64,000 nt of DNA from Halichondria panicea (taxonomy: Eukaryota > Porifera > Demospongiae > Suberitida > Halichondriidae): NCBI RefSeq assembly GCF_963675165.1, contig NC_087387.1, forward strand, positions 6,626,084-6,690,083, in the 5' to 3' direction. Under the pieces are notes generated by a model that was given only the letters and a program-made list of their open reading frames with translations, was not told the DNA's origin and did no database searches. A program made the translations under genes and the position numbers. Below, one piece after another: positions 1 to 10,848 of this stretch. The stretch's first letter is position 1. Each line of letters opens with the position of its first letter.

Positions 1-1541
1 AAACAGTAGCATCCGACGAACATGATTTGGTTTAGTTTGATGCATGATGCTTTAACGGACGGATGGGTCCGATATTTGTACGTGAGAAGATTTAGCACCA
101 CCAATACCACCAGTTCTATGATTGTAATAGTGAAGAAGATACCAACAACTTCATTGCTCACTGTATCTGCAGAATCAAACTTGTCAGGTATTGATTCCAA
201 CAGATTGTCTATCGGTATAAGCGTGTTTCCGTTCTTAAGATAAGCAACAGCTTTTGATATGCCATTTGTCACCTGTAGCACAGAAACAGATCTCAACCCA
301 AATCCCGACTTATTGTCAAACGCAATTCTTCCTGACACACCCTTAAAATCCAAGCGATAGAACTCGTCTAAAATCATATCCGACACGGTTGTATTTCCGT
401 ATTTGTAAGTTCTGAGGTCAAGACTTTCTGTAAGGTTGTCTAAAACAACAGACCACGCCCACAGTGAATCGTAAAAGTACGAGGTCCATACGGAATACTC
501 GATAGCGGGCCTGTTAAGTAGGCCGCTCTGCAAATTGCTTTCCTCGATTCCTTTTTGAATGAGTTGATCGTATTCGTTGAATGAATGTCTAGAATAGGTT
601 GACGGTGACGACTCGTTGATTGCTGATAATCGATAGACAAGAAATAAACTTCTATCGAGAGCAATAGTTTTAATGTCTTTTTCGGAACATGTGTATTTTT
701 TACCCTCGTAATAGAAGCTCACGTTACTAGCAATCTCATCGAATGTGTTGACGGTGACAATCCATTGGTAGGCTGGATATACCATCCCGAAATGTTGTGC
801 TAGACAAAGAGTTCGTTGCGTGATGTTCTTCGCTGTTAGCAAGAAGTTTATCCGAAGGCCATTTTTTCGTACCAGTTCTCTTAGTGGTATGTAGGTATTG
901 AACACAGGTGTAGAAACAATACTAAGTGTTCTGTTTAGTGATACAAGTTTTTGGACTTCACTGGCAATTGATGAGTAAAATGTACGAGTTTCTTCAAATA
1001 ATACTCCCACTTTGGTCCAGCTGTTCTTTATCATTAGTTCCACGGCTAATTTAGCAAATTTTTCCGATGAGCTGATAGAGCTCAGAGCGTAACGATATGT
1101 AGTTCTATTGGCCAGTATCAGGCTGCCTCCGCTATGAACTGTCACTAATGACAGCTGCTCACGACCTAGCAACGAACCTACTGCAGCTGATGAACTCGAA
1201 CAACCAGGACCTATAATACCAACCACTCGTTTGGGAGCAAATTGAGAATAGACATTGGCAAACACCGCCTCATAAGCTTTACTTGTGTGCTGACATCCAC
1301 TGTTGTTGTGAATCAGTTCTATACGATATTCTGGTAGTATTGCTGTCTGATTATTGATCTCCTCTTTGGCCATTTCCAGTGCTAATCTGATCTGAGGTCC
1401 ATCATCCCACGATGGATAGAATGGAGGCTCGTTGTACGGTAATAGACAAAGGATATGTAATGTTCTGTTCTTGGCACCAGCTGCAGTCAGTACCAATGTG
1501 GTAGCGAGAATGTAAGCAACAAATATTTGGAAGCTAGCCAT
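1..1541 (-). CDS. GABA-B-like class C GPCR, N-terminal part (cut by window edge)
   Basis: An uninterrupted reading frame runs from ATG at 1541 to the left edge, 513 codons in one exon. Residues 1 to about 24 form a signal peptide (MASFQIFVAYILATTLVL). Next comes a Venus-flytrap ligand-binding domain: LHILCLLPYNEPPFYPSWDD, then a GIIGPGCSSSSAAVGSLLGR block typical of the ANF/GABA-B receptor lobe, and FLLTAKNITQRTLCLAQHFGM. N-glycosylation sequons are frequent. Near residues 468-492 the first membrane helix begins (VVGIFFTITIIELVVLVVLN), followed by TYKYRTHPSVKAS and FVGCY, the intracellular-loop-1/TM2 pattern of GABA-B receptors. In the family the flytrap binds an amino-acid-type ligand and signals through G proteins; the ligand here cannot be told. 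The rest of the 7TM domain lies outside the window. Confidence 0.9.
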   Translation of the reverse strand, partial: MASFQIFVAYILATTLVLTAAGAKNRTLHILCLLPYNEPPFYPSWDDGPQIRLALEMAKEEINNQTAILPEYRIELIHNNSGCQHTSKAYEAVFANVYSQFAPKRVVGIIGPGCSSSSAAVGSLLGREQLSLVTVHSGGSLILANRTTYRYALSSISSSEKFAKLAVELMIKNSWTKVGVLFEETRTFYSSIASEVQKLVSLNRTLSIVSTPVFNTYIPLRELVRKNGLRINFLLTAKNITQRTLCLAQHFGMVYPAYQWIVTVNTFDEIASNVSFYYEGKKYTCSEKDIKTIALDRSLFLVYRLSAINESSPSTYSRHSFNEYDQLIQKGIEESNLQSGLLNRPAIEYSVWTSYFYDSLWAWSVVLDNLTESLDLRTYKYGNTTVSDMILDEFYRLDFKGVSGRIAFDNKSGFGLRSVSVLQVTNGISKAVAYLKNGNTLIPIDNLLESIPDKFDSADTVSNEVVGIFFTITIIELVVLVVLNLLTYKYRTHPSVKASCIKLNQIMFVGCYC

Positions 1542-2565
1542 CGATACTTGGCTTGTACATGAAGTTCAGGGCGTTAATCAGTGAAACTGTATGAGTGAAA
1601 ACATATGTTATGAAAGTTCGTTTAGTTGGTGGGTGGAATGCTTTAAAGTATACACGAACCCTGGCCAATTATGGTAATAACCACAAGGGAATTATAATGT
1701 TGCACTTGCAATAACAAAATATCCCAGTCGGCATTTATGAGATAGTTAGACACTGTTTATGAGGTGTCTATGAGAGTATCCCGAGTGTAGTGAGGGTACT
1801 ACGCATGCCTGAAGGCTTCTAAATCACATGCATGGACACCTCCAAAAAAGTGTCTAATTTGAGAATTAGATACTAGTGTAATACAACAAGTTTGACGGGA
1901 TACTAAGTAACTGGTTGTATATAGGTATATACTAAGTCCCATAGTACACCTCCTCTGAGGCACTTTTCCCATGTATACTTCCCATGTATAACATAATTAT
2001 ATAGATCTAGCTATATCAACTAGTGTCTATTAGGCATCGTATGCATGGTTGACAAAAGTATAGGATTAAGTTAGCACTTATTATGAGAAGCACATGCACT
2101 GTAAGTTTCTCATGCTGAAACACCACTAAACTAAAACTATACCACCCTAAAGTTTTGCACTGTACAGCCACAGTACAATAAAGCTCTACCTAGCAACTCA
2201 GTTCACTTGCATGGAGCAGCACATTCACTGCATTTGGTATCTTACTTGTATAGCAGATTAACAGTATATCGCTCTCCTTGCTTGCAGTTGCTCTGTATCA
2301 GACTTTTGATATCAGCTATAGGCTTGTACTGAAGCCCTACAGAATCTACTAGTGCCCTACAGATGCACAATGAACCACCAGCATATAAGGACTAATCCGC
2401 GGCCAGGACTCGAGACAATTAATTTCATTGTTATTGTCAACAATAGGGTCATCAACACAATCACGTACACTTATAGCCACAGTATACTGCACACATTAAT
2501 AATTCTCAGTACAACAGAACCACACTTATTGAATTAATCTCCTAGTTTAGTTCTAGTAAGCTCTG
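1542..2565. other. Intergenic stretch upstream of the GPCR
   Basis: About 1 kb between the 5' end of the GPCR gene and the 3' end of the E2F-region ORF. No coding signal was found apart from short open frames without gene character. It contains one small MITE-like inverted repeat (annotated separately) and AT-rich sequence. Confidence 0.6.
1746..1857. mobile_element. Short MITE-like inverted repeat (112 bp)
   Basis: The left end TTAGACACTGTTTATGAGGT is mirrored at the right end by ACCTCCAAAAAAGTGTCTAA, giving imperfect terminal inverted repeats of about 25 bp around a non-coding middle. No clear target duplication could be fixed. Confidence 0.5.
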
Positions 2566-3760
2566 TTAGTTGGCTCTCCTGAGCTGAGCCAGCGGTTGAC
2601 TATCTTTCACAGGAAATTGCCGCTGTGAACCTGTAGCACTCAACTTGAACCTCTTCGGGGAAGGCATCGCATTCTCTTGGGCATGATTATCCTCCGTGCA
2701 TTTAAGAGCCTCTTTTCGTGAACATTGTGGTACCATAAATTGTGCCTTTTGCACAGACGCTAAAGGCACTCTATTATTTGCATTGCTCGCAGTTCCCACC
2801 ATCTTCTCCTTGCTAGCTTGCAAGTTATACTGAGACTGAGAGGTGGTTCCATTTTTCACTGTTCCAATAGTTGGGCTGTTAGAGTTAGGTATAGGTGTGT
2901 GGTTAGCAACAGTAGGCAGGAGCAGGGAGCTGAGTTGGGGCAGCCAAGAGATGGGGATTTGATTGCTCAAAGTTGTTGCAGTAATGTCAACGTTCGGTTG
3001 AAGGCAGGTGACAATTTGGCCAGCTAGTAGAGCACTTTGGGAAATATTGCTAAAGTTAGAGATGTGGTTGGGAATCGAAACACTCGGTTGTCCAGTCCGT
3101 TCATTTATCACTGGAATCGATTTTTGCGATACAAGCGAACTTAGAACTTGAGAGGACAACGGTATACACATAGGAGCCATTGATGTTTTCAGGCCAGGTT
3201 CCATTCCAGGTATGCCAGATATGCCAGGTCCGGATCCAAGATCAGATACAGCAGGTTTCATCAAACTGGTGGTGGACATTTGCAATTGTTTCTCTTCTTC
3301 GTAGCGCTTAGAATATCCAACAGTAGTAATCATTTCGGGGCACTCGAGAATCACAGGAGGTGTCTCCGATGGCAGCTGGTCAGGAGTTAGTTTGGTGAGT
3401 AGATTTCCCATCATCAGCATGAGGTCCTTGGCAGTTTGGGTGACTCCTACTAGTGAGGGCGGCTCATCAGCTGCAGGTTTAGTTATAGGGTCAGAGTTCA
3501 TTCGAGGTGTCGTCACAGTAGGTTGAATTTGCGATTCAATACTTGTCTTTGGCGCTGCTATCTGATTGGTCGTTGCACTGGAAAGGAGGGGTGCCATTGA
3601 ATTAGTAGCTCTATGGAAGGGGTCCATAGATAACGGTGGTATTGGGGTGGCCGATAAAATGGGTGTGGTCTTGCCAAATGGAGGCGTGGCAGGTTTAGGT
3701 CGGATGGTACGTCCACCACCAAACACAGTCTCGACAGTGGAAGTGTAGCGCTGCACGAAC
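2566..3760 (-). CDS. Low-complexity ORF, probable C-terminal exon of the E2F7/8-like gene
   Basis: A long open frame ends at TAA 2566. Its credible part starts around FVQRYTSTVETVFGGG (about 3755). It is rich in Pro, Ser, Thr and Gln and looks disordered, with a basic patch SPKRFKLSATGSQRQF near the end. No catalytic domain is recognisable. It lies just downstream of the E2F exons on the same strand, and E2F7/8 proteins have long disordered C termini. The junction is unresolved: the preceding exon (4015-4115) can end in its own stop. A phase-compatible splice needs a weak donor (CAC|GTTCAC, about 4050) and the acceptor GTGAG|TTCGTG (about 3759). The open frame extends further upstream to 3828, but that part is hydrophobic (MLCVCSLTSSIL) and is probably intron. 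It could also be a separate gene. Confidence 0.5.
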
Positions 3761-4014
3761 TCACGGAACAATGGAGCCAGTATAGAAGAAGTCAAGGAAC
3801 ACACACACAGCATGCAAGTGATAAACAAATACAGTAGTATTAAAGCCAGATAGACAACTTAAAATAGCAGTGCTATATACTTCAGCTCTAAACATACAAT
3901 GAAGTGCAATATACTGTACGTAGTTGAAGTACTGAATGGCATGCAGGAAGTATCACACCCACACCATGCATGTAGTGAGGCTAAGCTACAACATGCAGGG
4001 AGTTGACATGACTG

Positions 4015-5033
4015 CTAGTGTGGTAGGATATCATGAGGGTACTTGTGAACGTGCTTCATCATCTCAGCCTCAAATTCTCGTATCTCAGAGAAATAGTCGG
4101 TAGCTTTAGGAGCACCTGAAAACACACACACACACAGAGAGATTAGAACGCCATTCTAGGTCTACCATTACTACACTGACTTGATACATTTAGCACATGT
4201 ACAGTGAAGGTTTCAAACTAAGCACACTTCATTACTGGCATATAAATTTCAATTTTAGGGGAATAATTAAGTAAGTGTACTGTCCCTTGCAATAGAGTAC
4301 CTTTGCTAGTAGCTGCTGCTGTGGTGTCTATCCTTTCACTACCAGCTGGGCGTTTCGGATTAGCCCCGCCCCCAAACGATATACTTCTCTTGAAACCAGT
4401 CTCCTTAACCTTCACAGGGGTCGCAGGTGCAGAGCTGGGCTTGCTGGATTGACCCTTGACCTCGTACTGATGGATAAACGGGCGGTTCTTCCCGAATGAG
4501 GGCCGTCTTGTGAGAGCAACCCCAGAGAGGGAGGACTTGGCAGTAAAGAGAGAGGTGGGGCAGTCACTCTTGCGGGTCACAGCTGCATGAGGAATAAATA
4601 ACAATGAGTAAAGTTTGACTGTTTGTCTCTATTGCATGGAACACTGTCAGGTAATAAATTTGGCTCCAGAAGTTCTATGGTCAATTATGGCTTCTGATTT
4701 ATGTTGAGTATAGGAACTAAGTTTTGGCATGCATTATTTGAGGGGTTGTTTAAGGTATTATAGATTGGACTGTGGTGACACCATGAAGCCGCAAACAGAT
4801 TGAAACCAGCACGGGTTTATAACGCTGTGTTGTGATAACAAGCACTTAGCAACTATAGTATTTCTGGTACTGCATGTTGTTGAACTCACGCAACACGTCG
4901 ATCTGTTCGAGGCTCGGACCACACCAGTAATAGCCGGGCATCTTGCGATGGTTGGGAGCAAGGAACGTCTTCTTACGTATCAGGTTGAGAGTGGTGAGAA
5001 CATTGGCTATGTCGTATAACCTTCGAACTTTGG

Positions 5034-5069
<36 letters not shown>

Positions 5070-7578
5070 AATCATAGAGTATAATATTAACGACTGTACG
5101 CATATCACTATAATTATACGTATGTTTATTTCTCACAAAAAGAAACGTGTATTTGCCTGAAATTAATCTAAACACACCGTAATTATTGTAGCTCTAGTTA
5201 TGACAATCGGACAATAGTTATGGGCAGTCAACATTGAAGTGTACAGTAGGAGCTAGCACTCACTCTTGTTGGTGGGTTGTGTTCCACCCGAGGTGGAGTC
5301 GTAGTTGTCAGGCATGAGTAGACTACCAGCACACTCCAGGGTCACCTCATGGCTCTGGGAGGTAACAAAGGTAGAGAGAGATGACGTATGGGAGGCAGCA
5401 AAGATGGAGGTGGTTTACTTATACAGTGCACACTGTATCACACAATCATATGACAATGCTACCACATTTATAATCAATTCTGGTTGTTATTGCTACAGTC
5501 TCAACAACAGTTAATTTAGTTAATTTACAGGTATGTTAATGGATATTTCTTTCGTAGATTGACCTACGTACGGGTGTTATGAGGAAGAGCATGACAAACT
5601 TCTGACAGAGCACGCCCAGTGACTTGTCCCAGCGACTCACAGGGCCGTCCTCACACATCACACTCTCCACACCCTCACTCAGCTCAGGTGCATCCACCCC
5701 CTCAAACTCGTACAGTGAGCGGAAATCAGAATCATCTCGTGCCATGGCCTGGAATGGGAATGGGCCCCAGTAAGCATGCACAGGTATCGGGTATATGCTG
5801 TTTAGCAAGGAAGTACGGGTACACTAAATGTATACTGTTAACATGAAGCAATTAAGAGGTCAAGAGTGTGTGACTGTTAGTGTACACTGTGAATACTCGC
5901 ACGCACACACGTGCACACACGCACGCACACGCACAGCACGCACGCACACGCACACACACGTAATGCACAGTGTACACAAGTGTGGTTGTTTTGGTTGCTT
6001 TTTTGTCAAATCTCAACCATAAATCTGCTACACATGAACAGCATGCTTGTTAACTCTGTACCTTTAGTTTAGCGAGTGTGACCAGTAGGCAGTCCTGTCC
6101 CAACCACATGTACCAGTTCTTAGACTGCTTGACGATCATCTCCAAGCTCTCGAGCACGTTGATGATGTCATAGATCCTCCGCCTGTTAGTGCCGAGAGTG
6201 GCGGCCACAGTCTCCAGGCTGAACTCACATCCCACACCAACATCAGTCTCAACTATCGTGAGAAATCTGAGGCAGGAAGAGAATGGTGCAAGCAACATCC
6301 ATTATAAGACATTGTATAGTAATTGTGAGAAACTACATGTAAATAATTACGTCATACTAGACTATGAATGTACCAGCTAGTACACAAAACAAATGAATAT
6401 AGAACTGTAATTTATGGGCGCAAGTATAATAGACTGTACATGTATTATAAGACAATACACGTCACATTGTACTAGTTGTATGGAGGTATGAGATTACCTT
6501 TGACAGAGCAACGAGAGTGACTTGTTCTTGCGTCCTGGTTGCTCGTCCTCACAAGCCACACCCTCCACACCATCACCCCCACCAGATGATGGACGCTTCA
6601 CCTGTACCGCCAGGGGAAATACTGTTATATCAGTGCTGGGAAATACATAGTATAATTATGTGTTGTGATTGTCAAACAGTTTGTTCTAGTGCAACTTTAT
6701 TATCTTTATTTGCTCAAAGCTTTGCAAAAATTCCCTCAATTTGCACCCATTCAAACAGAAGAGGAGCAGAGGACATAATTATGTGGTACATGTCTCCCTG
6801 GCCTTGTGCATGTTAGAGCTAGTGAAGTCTCTTACCTTGGACTTCTTGTGAGTGGTTATTTGGTATTCTCTGTCAATGGCACGCTCGGCTGCTGCAGCCG
6901 CTACCAGGACCTTGAGGTTGGTGGTGGGCGTCATGGGTGGACCTGTGTGATGTGTGGTGGTATGTGTGGTGTGCGTGGTGTGTGTGTGGGTGTATGGTGT
7001 GTGTGGTTCACCAATACTATGAACAACAATCACACAATACTAAAATCAGGTGATATACGATATGATATGCGTTCGCTTTCGTATCAACTCTACACATGTA
7101 GTTAGACTGGCGGCGACAGCCGCCCGAGCGTGTAGCGCGAGCGACTGGCAAACTGCCTCTCAGTCACTCGTCTCAGCGGAAGTGTAATAGATCGTATGAC
7201 ACTACTAAACATGAATATCTTTATAGATAATGTGGTTAAATTTTGCTATGAGATTCAGCTACTATGGAATGCACTGAATCCCCTGAAGTGTAAGTGCGGT
7301 TACAATTACAGGGCTAATATGACGTTGAGCAATCTGATAGGCTGCAATGCTCGTTGCAGCTGAGACGAGTGACTGATAGACAGTTTGCCAGTCCCTCGCG
7401 GTACACGAGGGGCTGTCGCCGCCAGTCTAACATGTAGTCATGTGCACTCATGTTCACCTGGAGTGTGCCCCGTCTTGTGTGGTGTGTTAGGGTCCATAGT
7501 TAGGGATGAGGTAATGCCAACACTGGTAGCCTTGGTAGCTGCTGGATCAGATGAAACACTAGCGTTAGGTCCGCTCAT
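4015..7578 (-). CDS. Atypical E2F (E2F7/8-type) transcription factor with two DNA-binding domains
   Basis: Nine coding exons join in phase: 7578-7458, 6942-6836, 6601-6498, 6266-6062, 5748-5572, 5354-5264, 5033-4890, 4582-4301, 4115-4015 (stop TAG). After an N terminus with PPMTPTTNLKVLVAAAA, a segment typical of E2F7/8, comes DNA-binding domain 1: RKNKSLSLLCQRFL, a short helix region, then NRRRIYDIINVLESLEMI. Domain 2 begins RWDKSLGVLCQKFVMLFL and continues KVRRLYDIANVLTTLNLIRK and PGYYWCGP. The RRxYDI motifs are the DNA-recognition helices. There is no DP-dimerisation or Rb-binding region, as expected for atypical E2Fs, which bind DNA without DP and repress cell-cycle genes. Downstream, TRRPSFGK and SSAPATPVK resemble the conserved post-DBD segment of E2F8. 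Exon 9 may instead splice on to the ORF at 2566-3760. Confidence 0.88.
5035..5069. repeat. (GT)n microsatellite in an E2F intron
   Basis: About 17 GT units lie directly before the acceptor (minus strand ...CACACACAG|CCAAAG) of the second winged-helix exon, so the repeat replaces the usual polypyrimidine tract with a CA run. Confidence 0.85.
7103..7429. mobile_element. MITE with long terminal inverted repeats and 9-bp target duplication
   Basis: The element starts TAGACTGGCGGCGACAGCC and ends GGCTGTCGCCGCCAGTCTA. The arms stay alignable for about 74 bp, up to GTCACTCGTCTCAGC. ACATGTAGT occurs immediately before (7094-7102) and after (7430-7438), a perfect 9-bp target duplication. No transposase is encoded. 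Long inverted repeats plus a 9-bp duplication fit a Mutator-like MITE. It lies in intron 1 of the E2F7/8-like gene. Confidence 0.85.
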
Positions 7579-7584
7579 TTACCT

Positions 7585-7594
7585 GTGTGCGTGT

Positions 7595-7632
<38 letters not shown>

Positions 7633-7663
7633 CGTGCGTGCGTGTGTGTGTGTGTGTGTGTGT
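7585..7663. repeat. (GT)n-rich microsatellite at the E2F 5' end
   Basis: Interrupted GT/GC dinucleotide tract just upstream (on the minus strand) of the proposed E2F start codon at 7578, so the 5' UTR or a first non-coding exon contains it. Confidence 0.8.
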
Positions 7664-7907
7664 AAGACAATATTCAAGCTCTAGTAAGAAAGTGAACTTG
7701 ACATTGTACATGTTGTAGTACAGTATTTATATAGAGTCTAGTAAAGCAGGAAGTAAAACTAGTTGGCAAGGAACAAGTGAACAAACTCAAGTTTCTAGTT
7801 CAAAACTAGACAGAACAAAACCTACTTCTTTCTTTTCTCAGTTTTCCTCTTTCTCTCTTTTTCTCAGTGCCTGTATTAGCATTCAATAGCTTCTTTAAAG
7901 TCTACAA

Positions 7908-8070
7908 GAAATTCCCGCTATATGTTGGAACCCGCCAGCACCAGAATCATGAGTTGACCAATCAAACGATGATGGGGGCGTGGCACTCGGCCACATGGCA
8001 GATGACCAGCCCCTCCCCGTACAGTATCCCTGGAGCGATTGCACGTGCGCAGAATGCAGCCCGATGGGGA
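7908..8070 (-). promoter_or_regulatory. Probable promoter of the E2F7/8-like gene
   Basis: Upstream of the E2F start codon there is an E2F-like site TTCCCGC (7912-7918), a CCAAT box in the NF-Y context GACCAATCA (7956-7964), and an NRF1-like GTGCGCAG near 8046, in sequence that is more GC-rich than its surroundings. E2F plus CCAAT sites are typical of cell-cycle genes that E2Fs autoregulate. The call rests on motif content only; no transcription start can be read from the sequence. Confidence 0.35.
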
Positions 8071-8460
8071 CACAAGTACAGCTCAAGTCATGTTTACAGC
8101 CAGAATTATTTTCCTGAGCTTTTATTCTGTCTTCAGTCATAGTGAGTGTTTTGTGTGCAGTAGATTCCCCATGTAGAGCTTACAATAATTATTGCTGTAT
8201 TTAATACTGTAATTATATGTAAATGACAATCACTTGTAATGCCAATAAAACAATCTCTGTTAACAGTACCTACATAATTATAGCTAATGACAGTAATCAG
8301 TATCTCTGTGCTAACAATAGCCACTATTTTTCATTTTAGCAGTTTTTAGTTGGTAAATAAACAATGTGTAATGTGTGCCGCAGATACATATGGATGCTGT
8401 TATTGTTCAAACCATATAGTTTGTGTCTAATTTTGTAAATAGCTAGAACACAAATGAAAC

Positions 8461-8535
8461 TTCCTGTCATCAGGTTTCAGGTTTCACTGTTCGTCACTGT
8501 TTGCATAAGTAGCTATTGTAAACGATATAAGTTGC
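8461..8535 (+). promoter_or_regulatory. Shared upstream block of 3-SRCR receptor genes
   Basis: The string CAGGTTTCAC followed by GTCACTGTTTGCATAAGTAG and ATATAAGTTGCT lies about 30-100 bp before the ATG of the receptor at 8566. The same block precedes the broken paralog at 22546 (about 22375-22435), and a third copy is at 26812-26875. Conservation between old, otherwise diverged copies suggests a core promoter, with ATATAA as a possible TATA-like element. Confidence 0.45.
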
Positions 8536-8565
8536 TACACAAAATTAGTCAGTCTGAAATTTACA

Positions 8566-10848
8566 ATGGCTAGTATGCTGATCTCGGTGCTAGTAGCTAC
8601 TTTCATAACACAAGGGACAGCACAAGGTGAATGAATTTTGTTTGAATATTTGTATTAACGTGAATAGATTACAGATACTTGCACTGTCGCTGGTGAGTTC
8701 GAGTTGAATCTTGATAGCTCAGTCAGTATTTGTCTGTCTTCAAATTCAAGTTTAAGTTTAAAATGGACCAGCGTATGTTCTTCTGGATGGACTATCACTC
8801 ATGCCAAACTGGCTTGTCAACAGAATAGTATGGATTTTCAAGGTACGTACAATAAGTGTTCAAATAATCATAATTATGTCTGTGAACATATTAGGGGCTC
8901 AGGTAGCAGTGGTTGATAAAGGGAACCCTACAACTTGTGTAACGTTCCCCGACTGCAATGGATATGAACAGAACCTGACTGAATGCATTCGTGGACACTC
9001 TTTTGATCTGCTATCAACTACTAGCAGTAACTTAGCTGGATTTATGTGTGGTAAGAAAGTTATACTGTCTATAGCTCTCTATATATACTCTTATTATGAG
9101 GCAAGACGTTTACAGGTTGTTCCAATGGTGATGTTCGATTCAGAGACCAACCAATTGAAATGGATAACTCAGTAAAAGGAGCAGTGCAGCTTTGTGTCCA
9201 TGGAGAGTGGGAAACATTGTGTGCAACTAAAAATAATTGGTTAAAACAAATTTCAAATACCATTTTCGCTCCATATGTGGTTTGTCGACAACTAGGCTAT
9301 TCTGAAAGAGGTATAATATCTAGCATGCTATCTGTTATCATGTGTACATACAGAAGCTGCAAGAGGTTCAGTCTGTTCATCTCTACCAACACCACCTCAT
9401 TTCATTAATCCTATGTGTAATGGAGCTGAAAGAAGCCTGTTAGAATGTAGCAGAACCAATCAAGGAACCACCTGCCCCAAACTGTCCTGTACAGGAGACA
9501 ATAGAGCGTATGGTGCAGTGACTTGTATTAAAGGTGAACAATTTATTACCATCTTGTATGTAATCATTCATGCACTGACAAGATTGCATCATTGGAACCA
9601 CAAGACTGGTGGATGGATCCACGCCAAGAGAAGGACGAGTGGAGGTGTGTGTGGGTGGTCGGTGGGGCACAGTGTGTAGTATCAATCATCAAGAAATCAC
9701 CGGGGCTGTCTGCTCTGAACTTGGATTTCCATCAAATGGTATGCACACTGTAAATTAGCTCTGTATTTTTGATAATTATGTGAGCTGAGTATTGAGGGCA
9801 AATCTGATAGCTATTAACTTATGTATTGTAATATAGGAGTTGAAGTTTTGAGGAATGGCACTACTACAGAGGGTACACCTGTGTATAGCTGTACACTAAC
9901 AACCAGCAGTAGTCTGAGTTGCACACCAACTGTTAACGTCAATTGCGATCATTCCATGGATCTTGGTGTTGTGTGCAAGACACACCAAGATGTTATTGGC
10001 TCAGTTATTAATAGGACAATCGATCAAACCCTTCAGACATGCCCTGAACCAACCACGACCAGCGGAACAAATCAGCCAGCCCCCACCACCAGTGAAGTAG
10101 ACCAATTCGTTACATTAGCTAATAATAAAATGATGGGAAGCTGTCCTACTGCTGCCTTGGGAGGATTGATTGGTCTTCTGGTGGTTGTGCTCCTAGGACT
10201 TGCTATTGGATTAACTGTAACTTGTTGTGTGTTGGGGAAGCGCTGGTCACAGAAACAGCAAGCTGAGTGAGTTCATTGAGCGTATGTGTTCCATTGAGTG
10301 TGTTGATAAATGCTTGTTGACAAAAGAGCCAGCTGAATAAGTTTATTTTGAAAGCACTATTCAGCTTATTTTCTTTCAGGCGTACATTGCATATACATTG
10401 TCCACTTTCAGTTCCAATATTAAGTATGAACACCTGTCTGCATGTCTGCATGACTGTACACAGATACAACATTTCTCAAGTGCAAAAGCTCTCAACAATT
10501 CAACGACAACTGAACAACCCAGTATACGATACAAGCATGGAACTACACAGTGCATACAGCTCCAGTGGACCCACCTACGAACAAGTTGCCAATGGCAATA
10601 AACAAGACCACACCTACTCAATACTTGAGCGCGATAAGAACATAAATCATCGCTCATTTCAGCTTAATCCTATAGATGAGGAGCAGAACTACCATGTGGT
10701 GGAGAGTGGAAGGTGTGTGGGTGTGGAGGGGGCAGGCTGCTGTGACGGTGTGTACAGTGAGGCTAGTAACTACGAAGTGCCAATGTCAAGCAAAACGGAC
10801 AGCAAAGTATGGCTGTGTGAAGAGGACTACTCCACACTCAAGCATTGA
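8566..10848 (+). CDS. Three-SRCR single-pass receptor with long ITAM-like tail
   Basis: Eight exons: 8566-8626, 8675-8842, 8895-9050, 9116-9310, 9354-9533, 9583-9738, 9837-10266, 10464-10848; 576 residues, all junctions in phase. Signal peptide 1-20 (MASMLISVLVATFITQGTAQ). SRCR-like domain 1 spans residues 21-128 and is divergent, domain 2 129-253 (VCRQLGYSERG), domain 3 254-352 (GRVEVCVGGRWGTVC, then DLGVVCK). A Ser/Thr stalk and membrane helix (GLIGLLVVVLLGLAIGLTV, about 410-437) follow. The tail has NPVYDTS, TYEQV-x9-YSIL (ITAM-like), NYHVV, NYEVP and a C-terminal DYSTLKH. Many SRCR domains bind proteins or glycans at the cell surface; here the tail tyrosines suggest phosphotyrosine signalling. 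This is the only intact three-domain copy; the paralog at 22546 is broken. The ligand is unknown. Confidence 0.85.

Noticed and set aside
3760-3828. Hydrophobic N-terminal extension (MLCVCSLTSSIL) of the Pro/Ser-rich ORF as a signal peptide or membrane helix
   Set aside because: Probably intron sequence in frame; E2F-type proteins are nuclear and the plausible acceptor lies downstream of it.
9440-9685. Minus-strand ORFs opposite receptor exons
   Set aside because: Shadow frames of the SRCR exons; they follow the exon conservation and have no features of their own.
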